Source: Pycnopodia helianthoides (taxonomy: Eukaryota > Echinodermata > Asteroidea > Forcipulatida > Asteriidae). Taken from it: 64,000 bases of DNA. Where the stretch lies: positions 12,951,164 through 13,015,163 of the forward strand of contig CM063252.1 in assembly GCA_032158295.1 (NCBI GenBank). The letters run 5' to 3'. Under the pieces are notes generated by a model that was not told where the DNA came from, searched no databases, and was given only the letters and a program-made list of their open reading frames with translations. Below, piece by piece: positions 10,881-23,000 of this stretch; positions within the stretch are counted from its first letter, which is position 1, and each line of letters starts with the position of its first letter. A program made the translations under genes and the position numbers.

Positions 10881-13305
10881 AAGATGATTGCGTCTGCTTG
10901 CTCAGAAGACAACAAACAAACAGTTAATTTTATCTATGTATATCGCCATTGATACAATAACCCATTAGCCACTGGACCGCCCAGCCGCCCAAAGCCGTAG
11001 GCACTGTACACGCGGTAGGCGAAATCGCTCACCAGCTTGTGTTCATTTGGAGAAATAAAACTTACATCAAAATGAACTAGGTCAAGTCGATAGCAATCAT
11101 TTTTAATTTCCCCCTTTCACAGTTGCCTTGCTATATGTTGACGCTAATGATAATGACATAATTGTGGCTCTCATCAACACCACGCTAATTTATAGCCGAA
11201 TGATGTAATTTTCTTTCACCGCGATGATACTGTAAAAAACTATAATGCCTTAGCAATTAATCAGTATGAGCAATTGATGCCACGTAAAAGCATTCACAAA
11301 AGTATATTGTGTATTGCACTAAAAATAACCATAAAATTTTACCGATAACCGTTAACGAGAGGCACCAATTGTTCCCAGAGGGCTTATCACTCGCAGAATT
11401 GAAATAAGCTGTAGGCCTATTTATTGTATGACAATATTAACGAAAAGGTCAAAACATTCGTTTCGTAAATAGTACAGGCCTAATAAGCCTTGGGTATCTT
11501 TTAAAATTTGAACCAAGTTTCGAGCAATTTTGTGCAAGAGTCTTGATAACTAAAAACAAATTCAACAAACTCGGGCGGTGCAGGGACTAGAGGGATAAAG
11601 ACATCTCACAGGCAGTCAAAATAAGATCGGAAACTGTATTGTGATGAAAGAAAATTCCCTTGTGGTTTTCCTTCTGTTGTGAATTGGGTCATACAGTTCA
11701 AAGACTAATTTGAATAAAATTGTCATTTTTTGTTATAGATTTAAAACAGTCTTTAATCTTATGGTTGTTTCTTTGATCTTGGGGGGGGGGGGGGGTTATC
11801 ACCCCCGGTAACATTGTGAGGTAATTTGACATCCTTACAAAGGCAGTGAGGAAAGACTTTACTGCCATTCAGTTCCTTCGAACATAAGTGTCATTTACGG
11901 CATTCAATCTAGACAAGTCCTATCGTTGTCGCGGTAAGCCTATATATAGCCCACTGCTCTCTGGCGAGAGCGGTTGCAGCGCCCCCCCCCCCCTCGCCAG
12001 AGTGCAGTCGCATGAGAGCCGATGCGACGAACATTTTTCTACTCTAGAATTTCATACAGTAATTAGACCATACATTTATCATCGGGTTAATAATCATTTT
12101 GCGTTATCGAAGCTTGCTCCAATGACGAACACAACAAGTTCTGGCAAGGGTTCTGTTTAAGGAGAGATTATAATAGGTGAGTTCGGAGGTCATGGTAAAG
12201 AAAGCAAGTTGTTTTTGGTCGTGAACTTGAATCTCTGTGAGTTTTTATTGACATTTGGTTGTGACCGGGCCTCGTTGTATTTTCACTGGGGGCCTTATAG
12301 AGGTCAGCGAGGCGATTGACGGTTGTTCCGTAGGCTGATTTGACTGATGTGAACAACGACCTATTATAATAGCCATTGCGGATAGTGTACAAACTGCGTA
12401 AAGACGATAGTGTGGTGAGTACTAAAGTAACTCAGAACCAGTAACCATTAAATTCTATGGGTATTACAATAATCTTGTATGATAAATTTGTGTCAACGAT
12501 TTAACGGGCTATTTTGGATCATGGTTATTCAAAAGTAGAGGATCAATGCCATAAGCAAGGCTTCACAGTACACAGGGAGACAATGAGGAACAGGTTACAG
12601 ACAAATATCGACCATATATATATATATTTTTGGGGGCAGACATACAGGGATAATGTCTCACTATTTCCTTCCTTCGTGGTCTGCCCACCCTTCCTCCTAT
12701 AGTCTAACTTTGCTAGGGTAAAATGATTACTTCCCCACGACGCAATGTTATGTTGCGTGGCAAAGTCATCCCATGACCACCTTCTCCAAAACAAACCACC
12801 CAGTATACGCCTGCTCAAACAATAATGCTGTATAATAACAAAACCAGGAGGCTTAAAGTGGTGAAAATTATTTCCCTAAGTGATGTGGTCTCCAGCAAAA
12901 TATGTAAACGCTTCTCAAACATAGGCCTAATGCACGACTCGGTTTAATTTCCACAGCAATCCGGCTATTTGTTCCTGGGGCCTTCGATTGCACCAAACAA
13001 CATGTGGGCAACAATTCCACGGTTTACTCACGTTACGTTTTTGGTGTACTTTGGCTGTAATTACACACAATTGGTTACTCACATTACAAAAATGTACGAA
13101 AATGTAACGTGGGTAACCAATTTTGAGTGTGTCTCGTATATCATTCATACATGACACATTTTTCTGGTTGTCATCTTTGGTGCTTAAGTAGGTCTAGGTC
13201 TACTCTATACCATGGGGATATAACAGTTATTGAACCTTTTCAGTAAGGTAATTCCAACTGTGGAATTGCCCCTGTGAACATCAATTGACATTGCATCAGA
13301 TCACA
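10881..13305. other. Intergenic stretch with no recognised gene
   Basis: There is a 16-base G-run at about 11780 and a C-run at about 11982. A 19-bp-arm hairpin lies at 13069-13124 (aattggttactcacattac / gtaacgtgggtaaccaatt), and a short (at)n run at about 12615. Open frames here are under 95 codons and show no family-like composition. Confidence 0.4.
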
Positions 13306-14475
13306 TTAAAGGCATGGTCATACTTTGGTAACGACCCCGACAAAAATACTTGTGTGATTTTTATCCGAATTTGTTGTACAAAGATGACAATGGTAGTATA
13401 GTATCGTGCAAATTTATATCGCGATATTAGAAGTCAACAAAAGTATGTCGACAACATTTTGTGAATCTCCAAAGATCGCCCGCACAGGCGACTTTTGGAA
13501 ATTCCCATGGTGTCGGCCAGAGATCGATGCAGTTGGTATACCCATGCGTGGACGGATTCGATGTTCTTGATGTAAATACCGAGACAGTTTTGAAACTCTT
13601 TTCTCAACAAGTAGAAACGGTATTCAACTGAAACTTTCACGGGTGACTTTGATTGTATTTTTCTTGGCGATGACAACAACCAAATGGTGAAACTACCTTT
13701 AACTAAATAATGCAAACATGCACAATGCAAAAAAACAAACACACACAACAAAAACGTTGCGTATAATTAGTTTAATGACAGTATCGCTCTGTGCGGGTCG
13801 GTTATTTCCGTAGACAACCTAACGGACCGTTTCTTTTTTTAATTCTAGCTTTAGAATCCATCGGTTTTTCGTTTAATTCCTGACCCGCACGCCAAATTAC
13901 CAACTTTGATTGGGGCAGCGTTCGAGTGCTGTGTTTTGTAGTCCACTGCACATAACAGTCGGCCATTTTCGAAACCAAGGCTTTGGCTTGGGCTTGGGCT
14001 GGGATCCGTCCGCCTGATCGAAGCCCCGTACGGACAGACCACAAGTTTTTTTATTATGGAAACGTCCCGAATTAAGACTAATACGAGCAACGTTTTTCCA
14101 TTATTATCATCATAGTAAAAGCCCACACACTCCACACGCCCCCTGCAGCGGGGCCAGTTGGTAACGAAATACTAGTTCATAATAGCTCACATGTAGGTAC
14201 GTTGAACTATATATAACAGGATTACCATTGACCTTATAATAATAGTTCAAGGCCTTTTCCAAGGTATTCTACAATGAAGGAGAACATGCAATTATTGCTT
14301 CATTTAGTGTACTTCCTTTGTAAGCAATACTGCAAACTACTTAAAGGTCGGGTCATAGATTAACTATTTGTTTTTGTCAATGTAAGGCTGATTTATTGGC
14401 AAAGTTATCAAGAAAGATGATAAAAGCCGAACGTGAAGGTTTCAGCTGATTACAGTGTCTACTTGTGTTGAGGAG

Positions 14476-14512
<37 letters not shown>

Positions 14513-14813
14513 GTAACGTAGTTTCACAAGAACGTCGAATCCGTCCACGCTGATGAGGAAGGTGAAAGCGGGTACCAACCGCATCTCTGGCCGCACGAAC
14601 GGACACAAGCCTCAGACATAAAGAAACACTGAATCGATTCTCAAATTCAGATGTTTTTTTATTAGTTTCTAATTTTCGGGGGCCTTTTAGACGAAATCAT
14701 TTTTCCAAGATTCTTACTACCATTACCATCTTTATAACAACTTAAGCTTTCGGATAGAAATTACAAAATTTTCCCATTATTTTTGGTTGTTACCAAAGTA
14801 TGATTTTACCTTA
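13306..14813. mobile_element. Pair of inverted repeat arms, possibly one 1.5-kb foldback element
   Basis: The left arm at about 13306-13720 starts ttaaaggcatggtcatactt. It matches the reverse complement of about 14340-14813, which ends ccaaagtatgattttacctt. Shared inner words include tcgaatccgtccacg and actaccatt(g/a)(t/c)catcttt. The right arm is interrupted by a roughly 30-base A-run near 14482-14511. Either one large foldback or two opposed copies. Confidence 0.6.
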
Positions 14814-15160
14814 GAAAAGGAAGAGGATACTTAATTACTCCAGAAATACATTGGTAAGGAGCACCTGAGAGCTGCTGATAGTATAACACATTGTGAGAAA
14901 CCACTCCCTCTGAAGTAATGTAATTTTTGAGGAAAAGGCAATTTCTCACTAACATTATTTGAACCTGAGAAAGGCTTCAGGTCTCAGGTATTTTGAAAGT
15001 TTACGATTTTATGCAAGAGTGTTTTTTCTTCATTATTTTCTTGCAACTTCGATGACCAATTATTTAGCCACATTTTTACAGGTTTGATATCTTCTGCATA
15101 TTATGATGGGATACACCAAGTGAGGATACTGATCTTTGACAATTACCAAAAGTATAAGCG
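14814..15160 (+). mobile_element. TTAA-type element, 'CTGGACAC' family, diverged copy
   Basis: It carries the family's internal words: gagcacctgagagctg, cattgtgagaaacc, actccctctgaagtaatg and caattaccaaaagtat. Its ends are too diverged to show the TTAA flanks clearly. Confidence 0.55.
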
Positions 15161-15808
15161 TAGTCGTAAATCGTGAGTTCTTTTAGAAACATAATGTGAT
15201 CATGTCTGTGTACCTTCCGGTGACATTGCTCTATAGTAAGTTCAAAATACGTAAACCAAAGTGGTAATGAGTCTGGCTTAATACACGGAGGCCATAGAGA
15301 CCATTGCCTCTGTTGGCCTGGTCTGACCTCGGTGTCTCCCTTCAACATTTCCCACTGACTCTAAGATTTTTTTGGATGGAAGTGCCGTCTGCAAAATGAC
15401 AATGTTCTTGCTCTCTCGATGAAAATCCCTGCCGGTGTGATGGGGGAATACACGCCAACAGTTGCTGCTCATCTTTTGAAATCAGATTAATTTCAGCAAA
15501 GGTTACAATACCAAGTTCCAGTATGGCGACAGTAAATTGTCATTCTCTAATAACATCAATCATACGGTATTCATAACATGCAGATTGTTTACAGACAATG
15601 ACATCATTTAAAGTTATCTTGCAACTATGAATACGTAAACTGAGTACTGAAAACGAAATAGGTGGGTTCATCAGCAAGGTCTTTTTGTCAGAATGTCAGT
15701 ATCCACCTTATGTTTAGTTGCAAATATTAAATAAAGAAACAGATGTTTCATCTAAAGGTTCAGTACATTTTATTCCAGAAGAGTACTTTTTATTACTACC
15801 CTACTGAC

Positions 15809-16079
15809 TGACGTCATCAACCACGATAAACCTTGGCTGCGCGCCAATTTTGGGAGTCAGGTTCCCAGATGGTTACTGTCGTCGATCTCCATCTCCATGG
15901 AGATCGATGGCTACTATGCTGTCACCGTCTTAGATGCAAACCAATGATGAAACAGTTAAAACGAACAGATATTGTACGCGAGGCGCATAGGATTGGCCAA
16001 TTAACAATACCTCTTTGTCCTCTAGGCGAGGGCGCCCTACTTAACTGACGTCAGGAAAAAAAATCCGCGTGTGACGTCA
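15809..16079. mobile_element. Foldback-related element carrying TGACGTCA termini
   Basis: It starts and ends with tgacgtca (15809-15816, 16046-16053, plus 16072-16079). It shares gagggcgccctac and gaaac(a) words with the clearer foldback at 20233-20595. It lies about 0.9 kb upstream of gene A. The octamer matches the CRE/ATF consensus, but function is unproven. Confidence 0.5.
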
Positions 16080-16982
16080 GTGCAAGGGGTCCATTGATCT
16101 CCATTATACTTGGAGAAAGATTGTGTGAAGTGGGCGTGGCTTCAGTGGATTCACGTCACACGTACGAACAGGATACAGTTTTCAGCAATCACACATTAAA
16201 ACTTGGCAGTCGAATGGTTTCAAATGGTTGGTCAACTCACTGAAAATGTTGCCAAGAGTCACTGATAGTAGGAGGGTTAATATGTGTTTGTTGAAAATAT
16301 ATTTAGATGTTCTTTGACCCTTTCAGCTTCTGCTGCTGGTCATTTTGTTTGTACAATAATAAATATAAATAAATAAAAAAATAAAGGCAAATGCAAAAAT
16401 AGCCAATCACGCCCTCAACAATAAAAAAAAAACAGGACGCGTATTGTTTCTGAATAAAAATAATCACGTCCTCAACAAAATTCCAGAGCCTGGAATGGCA
16501 GCCGCAACTCTGTGGGATATCCCCAAACCAGACTTTGCGAGGGAATGTCATTCACCTGTCATGTCCATTATCCGCGTTCGTACACGTGACCGTGTCCAAT
16601 AAACCATCCCCATCCATATACCCCGATTGGAACCACTGCTGCTCCCTTTGAGGGTATTATTCCATGCCTCGATCGAAAAAATCCGTCCCGATTTCCTGTT
16701 GGTATGCGAGAATGGACTCGGGCTATCTTCATTTGATACGAAGTTCAATCAACGGAGCTATTTCATAAATGAATCCCATTTATTATATCTAGGCCCTATC
16801 TGTGTAGGTTTTCAAGTGTGGTTTCATTTCACACTTTGACCAGATTGGAGGGCCAAGCCCAAGTCAGAAACCTGATTCCTTTTGGGTGATCATTCGAGAG
16901 CTTTGACCATTTGCCTTTTCTTTGTGATCCATTCCCCCTCTGACTATGTTCAGTTGGATTGATATCAACTTCGGACTACAAC
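16080..16982 (+). promoter_or_regulatory. Region upstream of aminopeptidase gene A
   Basis: This is the non-coding interval between the upstream element and the gene A start. It should contain the promoter and 5' untranslated region. I see no convincing TATA box. A segment at 16200-16275 (gtcgaatggtttcaaatggt...) recurs at about 37348-37425, so part of it is dispersed repeat. Confidence 0.35.
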
Positions 16983-17092
16983 ATGGGGAAGTACGCCGTT
17001 ACCAGACGCACCGCAGTAATCCTGCTCGTGTTGTTCCTGGTGGTGGTCGCTGTGGTTGGGTTGATGTGCGGATTGCTGACTCGGCGAGGATC
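16983..17092 (+). CDS. Gene A exon 1: start and membrane anchor
   Basis: It encodes [20 protein letters not shown] and then [16 protein letters not shown]. This is a nine-residue basic cytosolic tail followed by about 22 hydrophobic residues, a classic type II signal anchor as in mammalian ANPEP. It ends with donor gtaagt in phase 2, and exon 2 supplies the missing base. This ATG was chosen because it is the first one to give the tail-plus-anchor layout expected of the family. Confidence 0.88.
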
Positions 17093-20000
17093 GTAAGTAC
17101 AAAGTTGCAACGGGAGTAAAACTATTTATTAATCGAGGAGCACATTTTTGTAGTTATAATCAAGTTGATTAAATATTTGAGAATGTGCGCGCATTTTGCT
17201 TGATATATCTATTGATCTAATTCACATGACGTCATACCTCACGATACATTTTTGTTGCGTCATTTATACGACGTGTTTGGAATAATATGCTATCAAAAGT
17301 TAAAGCTGGCTGCAGTTATCTTCCCAAAAGACGTTATGTTTCAGTTTATTCTTTTGCATGTCCATCTCCTAGCACTAATTTGTGTGTTTCTTTGTCTGAA
17401 TTAATTTCCTGACGATGTCTTGAGTTTTTACTATTCTCTGAAGATTTTTTTTGAGCTGTTTGTTGTGTGTGCTTAAGCGTTACATAAAACGAAGTGTGGA
17501 CCCGAGAAGAAGAAAAAAGAGGTCTACACAATTAGGGACTTGAAACAGTGTGGACTCACACACGTCCACAGTGTTATTTCATAGTGTTGACGAATAGGTT
17601 TTTTGTTAAGTGCACAGAACCAAGGAATGTCCACAAAGTGTATGCAACACAGAGCTGTGTGTGTGCATGTTTAGTGACATTCAGACCGAGGACTTTGAAC
17701 AAAAGGGACCATAATGTCTGCAATTGAAATCACAAGCGAACACAGTGGGTCCAAGTTTGTCAGGACAAAACAGGACAAAGAGTTGAACAAAAGTGGGTCC
17801 ACGATTGGAAGTCATTACACACGTGTGTTTATGTGTTTCCTAGAATATCATTTCCACCTCTCTGAGGAAATAGCTAACTCTAACGTTTTCATTTTTTTTT
17901 AACTCTTAAAGAGAACCTGCGGCAGCCACTTCATCAGAGCCTCAAGGTGCACCCTGGAAAACAACCCGGCTCCCCAACACCCTCTCCCCCATCTCCTATG
18001 ACCTCCTGGTCCGGACCGACATGACCAAATTCGTCTTCAGCGGTTCCGTGGGGATCCTGGTCGAATGTCTGGAGCCTACGGATCTCATTCTGATCCACGC
18101 TAGGTATTTGACCATTGGCGAGGGACGAACCACACTGAAGCGAGAGGGAGGCGGAACGGCACCGGAACTACTGAAGGAACCCTGGATCTACAAGGAGAAC
18201 CAATTCTTAGTGATCGAGCTGGACGGAACTCTACATAAAGGAGACATGTATAGGTTGTACATTGAGTTCCAGGGACCTCTGCTGAAAGACCTCGCTGGAT
18301 ACTACAGGATGACTTACACCACGGCAGCTGGTGAGAAAAGGTGAGATAAATCGCGAGTCTGTATAGACGTTTTATTAAAGCGCTGATCTACACTCTAAGC
18401 TGGTGGACAGCCAATAACTGAGGTAGTAACAACCATCTTCATAAACTCAACTCTACCCTCTGGCCAATAACAGAATAATAATGATAATTTAATGACCTTC
18501 CATCGTACATTCAATAATAGTCGTGATTGGCGACGCCCAGTTTGGGTAGTAGTTGCCGGTTGAGTGCAACATCGACTGGATCGGAGGGACTGGGCAAGTC
18601 TACGAATCTTGGTAAAAACCATCATACTGCACTACCACTAATCATTAGCGATTTTTTTTTATTTCGTGCATTACCATGACAGACTATAACTTTATCGGAT
18701 CTATAAATAAAAGCTATTCAGAATTTAATTCTAGATTTTCTGGTCAAAATAGGCCCCCAAATCTGACCTCGCATCTTTGAAGTGTCCATATACTGATGGT
18801 GAATCGTAGTATTAAACCTGAGACTTGAGTGACGTGGGCCTATACAAAGAGGACGAATTGAACACTCTGAAAACTTTCAGACCAGAATTGACCCGGTTCT
18901 GGGTCCCGTGGGGCCTGACACTTTTCTGGGTCAGTATCACCAGGATCTGTGTCAAATTGACCCAGAAATGGGTCAAACTGAAGCAGAATCTGAGCTTATA
19001 TAAAGCTAATATTTTGAAATAAGTTTCCGGGACAGTCTGATCCAGAAATGAGTCAGGTCCCCCGTGACCCGGACTCGGGTCAATTCTGACCCGGGATATT
19101 ATTTAAGTGATCCACACAAACGTTCCATGACACTTAAACGAGGTTTGGGTTTATCGGATATTCAGACATATCGCGAGTACGGTATTCGAGCCAACCAACG
19201 CCCGCAAAGCTTTCCCGTGTTTCGACGAGCCGGCCATGAAAGCAACATTCACCATCACCCTGGAGCATGAGCCCCAGTACCACGCCCTCGCCAACTCGGT
19301 CAAGAGTGGGGACGACGAAGTACTCAGTGACGGCTGGATCAGAGCGACGTTCAAAGAGACCGTCAAAATGTCGACGTATCTAGTGTGTTACGTCGTAAGC
19401 GATTTCGAGGCCAAGTTCAAAACCACGGCAAACGGTGTCACGGTAAGTATGTACGTTTTAACCGAAGCAGACGTGATAATAAACAAGATACATACAACTA
19501 GAAAATAAATCTTACTTTGTGGCCAAAATGACCAAGTTACATGCGACAATGATGTACAAAGATTGAAGCAATAAACAACCCATAATAGCATGCACAACAT
19601 AAATTGCAAAACCGTGCAACGTAAACTAAATACACACGTTGATGGCGTATTGTAAATAAAGGCGCACCGCTCATTTTCAGATACAAAAGCAGTGTGTTAA
19701 TCATAAAAAAAAACCAGTTCAATAATTTAAAAGGAGTGACAGGGGCCACCCTTTGAAGAAAGCATTCAGCTACGGCACCAGACTCTGAAAATTGGGAAGG
19801 GGAGGGGCAGAGAAATGGTGGAAGGGAATCGAATATCTGATTTCCAAAACAACACAAAATATGAACAGCAAGAATGATTAAAAATACATATAGAAAGGTT
19901 TTGATAATAACAAAAAATATAAGAAGACATTGATATCAGACAAAAATCCAATCTAAAAACTTAGTGAGCGACTTCAATAGTACAGCATAGTCTATATGAA

Positions 20001-23000
20001 CGAGTCTTTGTGAACTGCATCGTGTAATGCCTCTGTGTCACCAAACGGGCCTTATCATTTCGTTGCAATTGCTTCAGTTCGGTGTTTGGGCGCAGGAAGA
20101 CTACATCAACCAAACAGACTACGCGCTTGAGAAGGGAGTGGCCATTTTAGATTTCTTCGACAACTTATTCGGGATGGAGGTTAAGTACCCGATGGATAAA
20201 ATAGGTAATTAAAGTAATCTATGACCTTATGCATTGACGTCATCAAGCCGCCATCTTAGAGGTAAAACTATGACAAAACAATGGAAAAACGCGCAGCTAT
20301 GTACGCGCGGCGCACAGATCAGCCAACGGGATATCTTCTTTTGACCTCTAGCCGAGGGCGCCCTATACCTAATCAAGGACGTCATGTGCATTAAGGTATA
20401 TTGGTTTATGTAACATGAGGGCTTTTGTCAATAGATCTTATGCACGTGAAGTCCTTTTGAGTAGGGCGGCGTCGGCTAGAGGTCAAAAGAAGATTGCTAG
20501 TTGACCCATTATTGTGCGCCGCTCGTACATAGCCGTGCGTTTTCCATTGTTTCATCATCGTGTTACCTCTAAGATGGCGGCGTGATGACGTCAATACATC
20601 ATCGTCCGTTATACAAGAGCATAGACGCTATCTCTGTCACAAACTTAGGCCTACATTATACAGTAATTGATTTCCGAATGAGCCATTTTCGAACATGTGG
20701 TGGGCTGACATTCGCTGGGCCCCACCGTGGCTTACGTAGCTCTAGTACTGTGAGTTTTGTGGCGGGTAAATTTGAACTGCACAAGTTGGAATGCATGGAG
20801 GGGCAACCAATTCCCAGTAACCAACGAATCGCACCGTATATAAATTCCAATGTTAACCAAGAAAAATTTCATGTAAAAGTTATTGTGTATACGGAAAAAG
20901 CCTTGACACGAATTTTACACTCTAAAAACTGCCGGGTCAGAATTGACCTGGATTCCGGGCCCGTACGCGGGCCTCGACACACTTCTGGTACAGTATGATC
21001 CGGAATCTGTGTCAAAATGGGTCAAACTGACGCGAACTTAAAATCCCATTTTTAACCAGGTCCGGGTCAGCCTGACCCAGAAATTGGTAAGCCCCCCCCC
21101 CCCCCTGGGACCCAGAATGCTGGTAAATTCTCACCAGAATTTTTGTTAAGAAGGTAGGAAGGGCACACAAAAAGGGATATAAGAAGATTACGTGCACCGG
21201 TATTAAAATGAACAGAAGTTATATTTCGAAGAAATAATGTTTCATGGTAATCAGCGTATAGCTATAGCTAACCTAAATTTCGTTTTCACACCATACGGAA
21301 TGGAAATAATGTAAACCAATGACATGGCGAATTAGAAGGGGAATGGTGGAGGGAGAATGCCACGAATATCATGCAAACTATTAACATCCCCTAATTCTTT
21401 TTCTTTGGCTCCCAGATATGGTCGCTTTGACAAACTTTCCCTCTGGTGCTATGGAAAACTGGGGTCTCATAACGTACCAGGATACGGTCCTCCTGTACGA
21501 GGAAGGTGTTTCGTCAGAGGTTCAGAAGCAAAAGGTGTGCAGCATAGTGGCCCATGAGCTAGTGCATCAGGTATACCATAATTATGATTAGTGTCAATTT
21601 CAATTATTAGTACCAGCAATCGTACTTTCGCTTCATGCGATTAAAAGGAAGAATAAGAAGGGAAAAGAAGAAGTAGAAAAATACCAAAACACGAAAAAAC
21701 AACAACAAACCCCCAAACCAGAAACAAAAGGAACATTGGTACAGATGTAAAAAAGAAAAGAACTAAAGAGAGAGTTAATTACCTGACGTTTCAACCCTGG
21801 CAGAGTCTTTCTCGTGTTTTAGCCTTCGAGAAAGACTTTGCTAGAGTCGAAACGTCAGGCCATTCATTTCTTTGTACACATTTTTACCATAGTTCCTTTG
21901 GTAAGCTGGTTTGTGACGGTTTCAACCGAATAGGCAACATAGATTTACTACAAATGCAAGAAGGTCAAATAGGCATGCTTTAAGCTGCAAATGACCTGGA
22001 AAAACCAATATTATAATTAAACATTTACAATGTTTTTTCTTCATATCTTTAGGCGCATGAATAATATTCGGACTTGTACCAAAACAATCATATTATTAAC
22101 TCTAATTTATCTCAGTGGTTTGGAAATCTGGTCACGCCAAAGTGGTGGTCTTCCATCTGGCTGAATGAGGGGTTTGCAACCTACTTCAAGTACACTGCAA
22201 TGGTCGAGGTTGAACCAGACTGGGGAATGGTATGGGACAGCTCGTTCTACTTTTAGGAGAGTATTATTAGTGTATCACCTACGATACCACCATCATTAAA
22301 CAACTACGTCAAATTTGCCTGAAACTTACGACAATACCAAAGCAACATGTGTTATATAGGGACACGTTGCTTTGGATTTGGGCAATTCGGGCTGTAAAAA
22401 AACGTTTGTTATGAAATGAATATTATGGTTGGAAAGATGTTTTGAAAGTAGGATATAATGATTCAAACAGATATCCCTCGAAATTGTGTGGTTTCCCCTT
22501 TTACTTTGTAAACTAACACGGCCCGCCATTTTGTAGAACCAACTTTTGGACTCCACAAAATGGCGGCCGAGTTAGTTTACGGAGTAAAAGGAAAACCTCA
22601 CTATTTCGAGGCATATTTGTGTGAATCATTATACCCTACTTTTGATAATATCTTCCCAACCATATTTATTTCATAACAAATGCTTTTTTTTAATATCCCA
22701 AATCGCCCGATCCAAGGCAACGTGTCCCTTCATCTACGACAAAATGTTCCTGAAACTCACTATACAATGTTCACCAAAGCAACACGTTATAAACAACCAC
22801 ATCGCAATATTCTGTTAAAAAACTACGTCAATAATGTCCTATCAATCGCTCACCAAAACAACCATTTTTCTTGCGCCCCCTTTCGTTTGTTAACAGTGGG
22901 AAAAATTCATCACGTACATCCTACGTCCAGCTATGGAGACGGATGCCTTGGCAACCTCCCGACCCATCATCAAGGAGGTTCACACAGCGAGAGAATTCAT

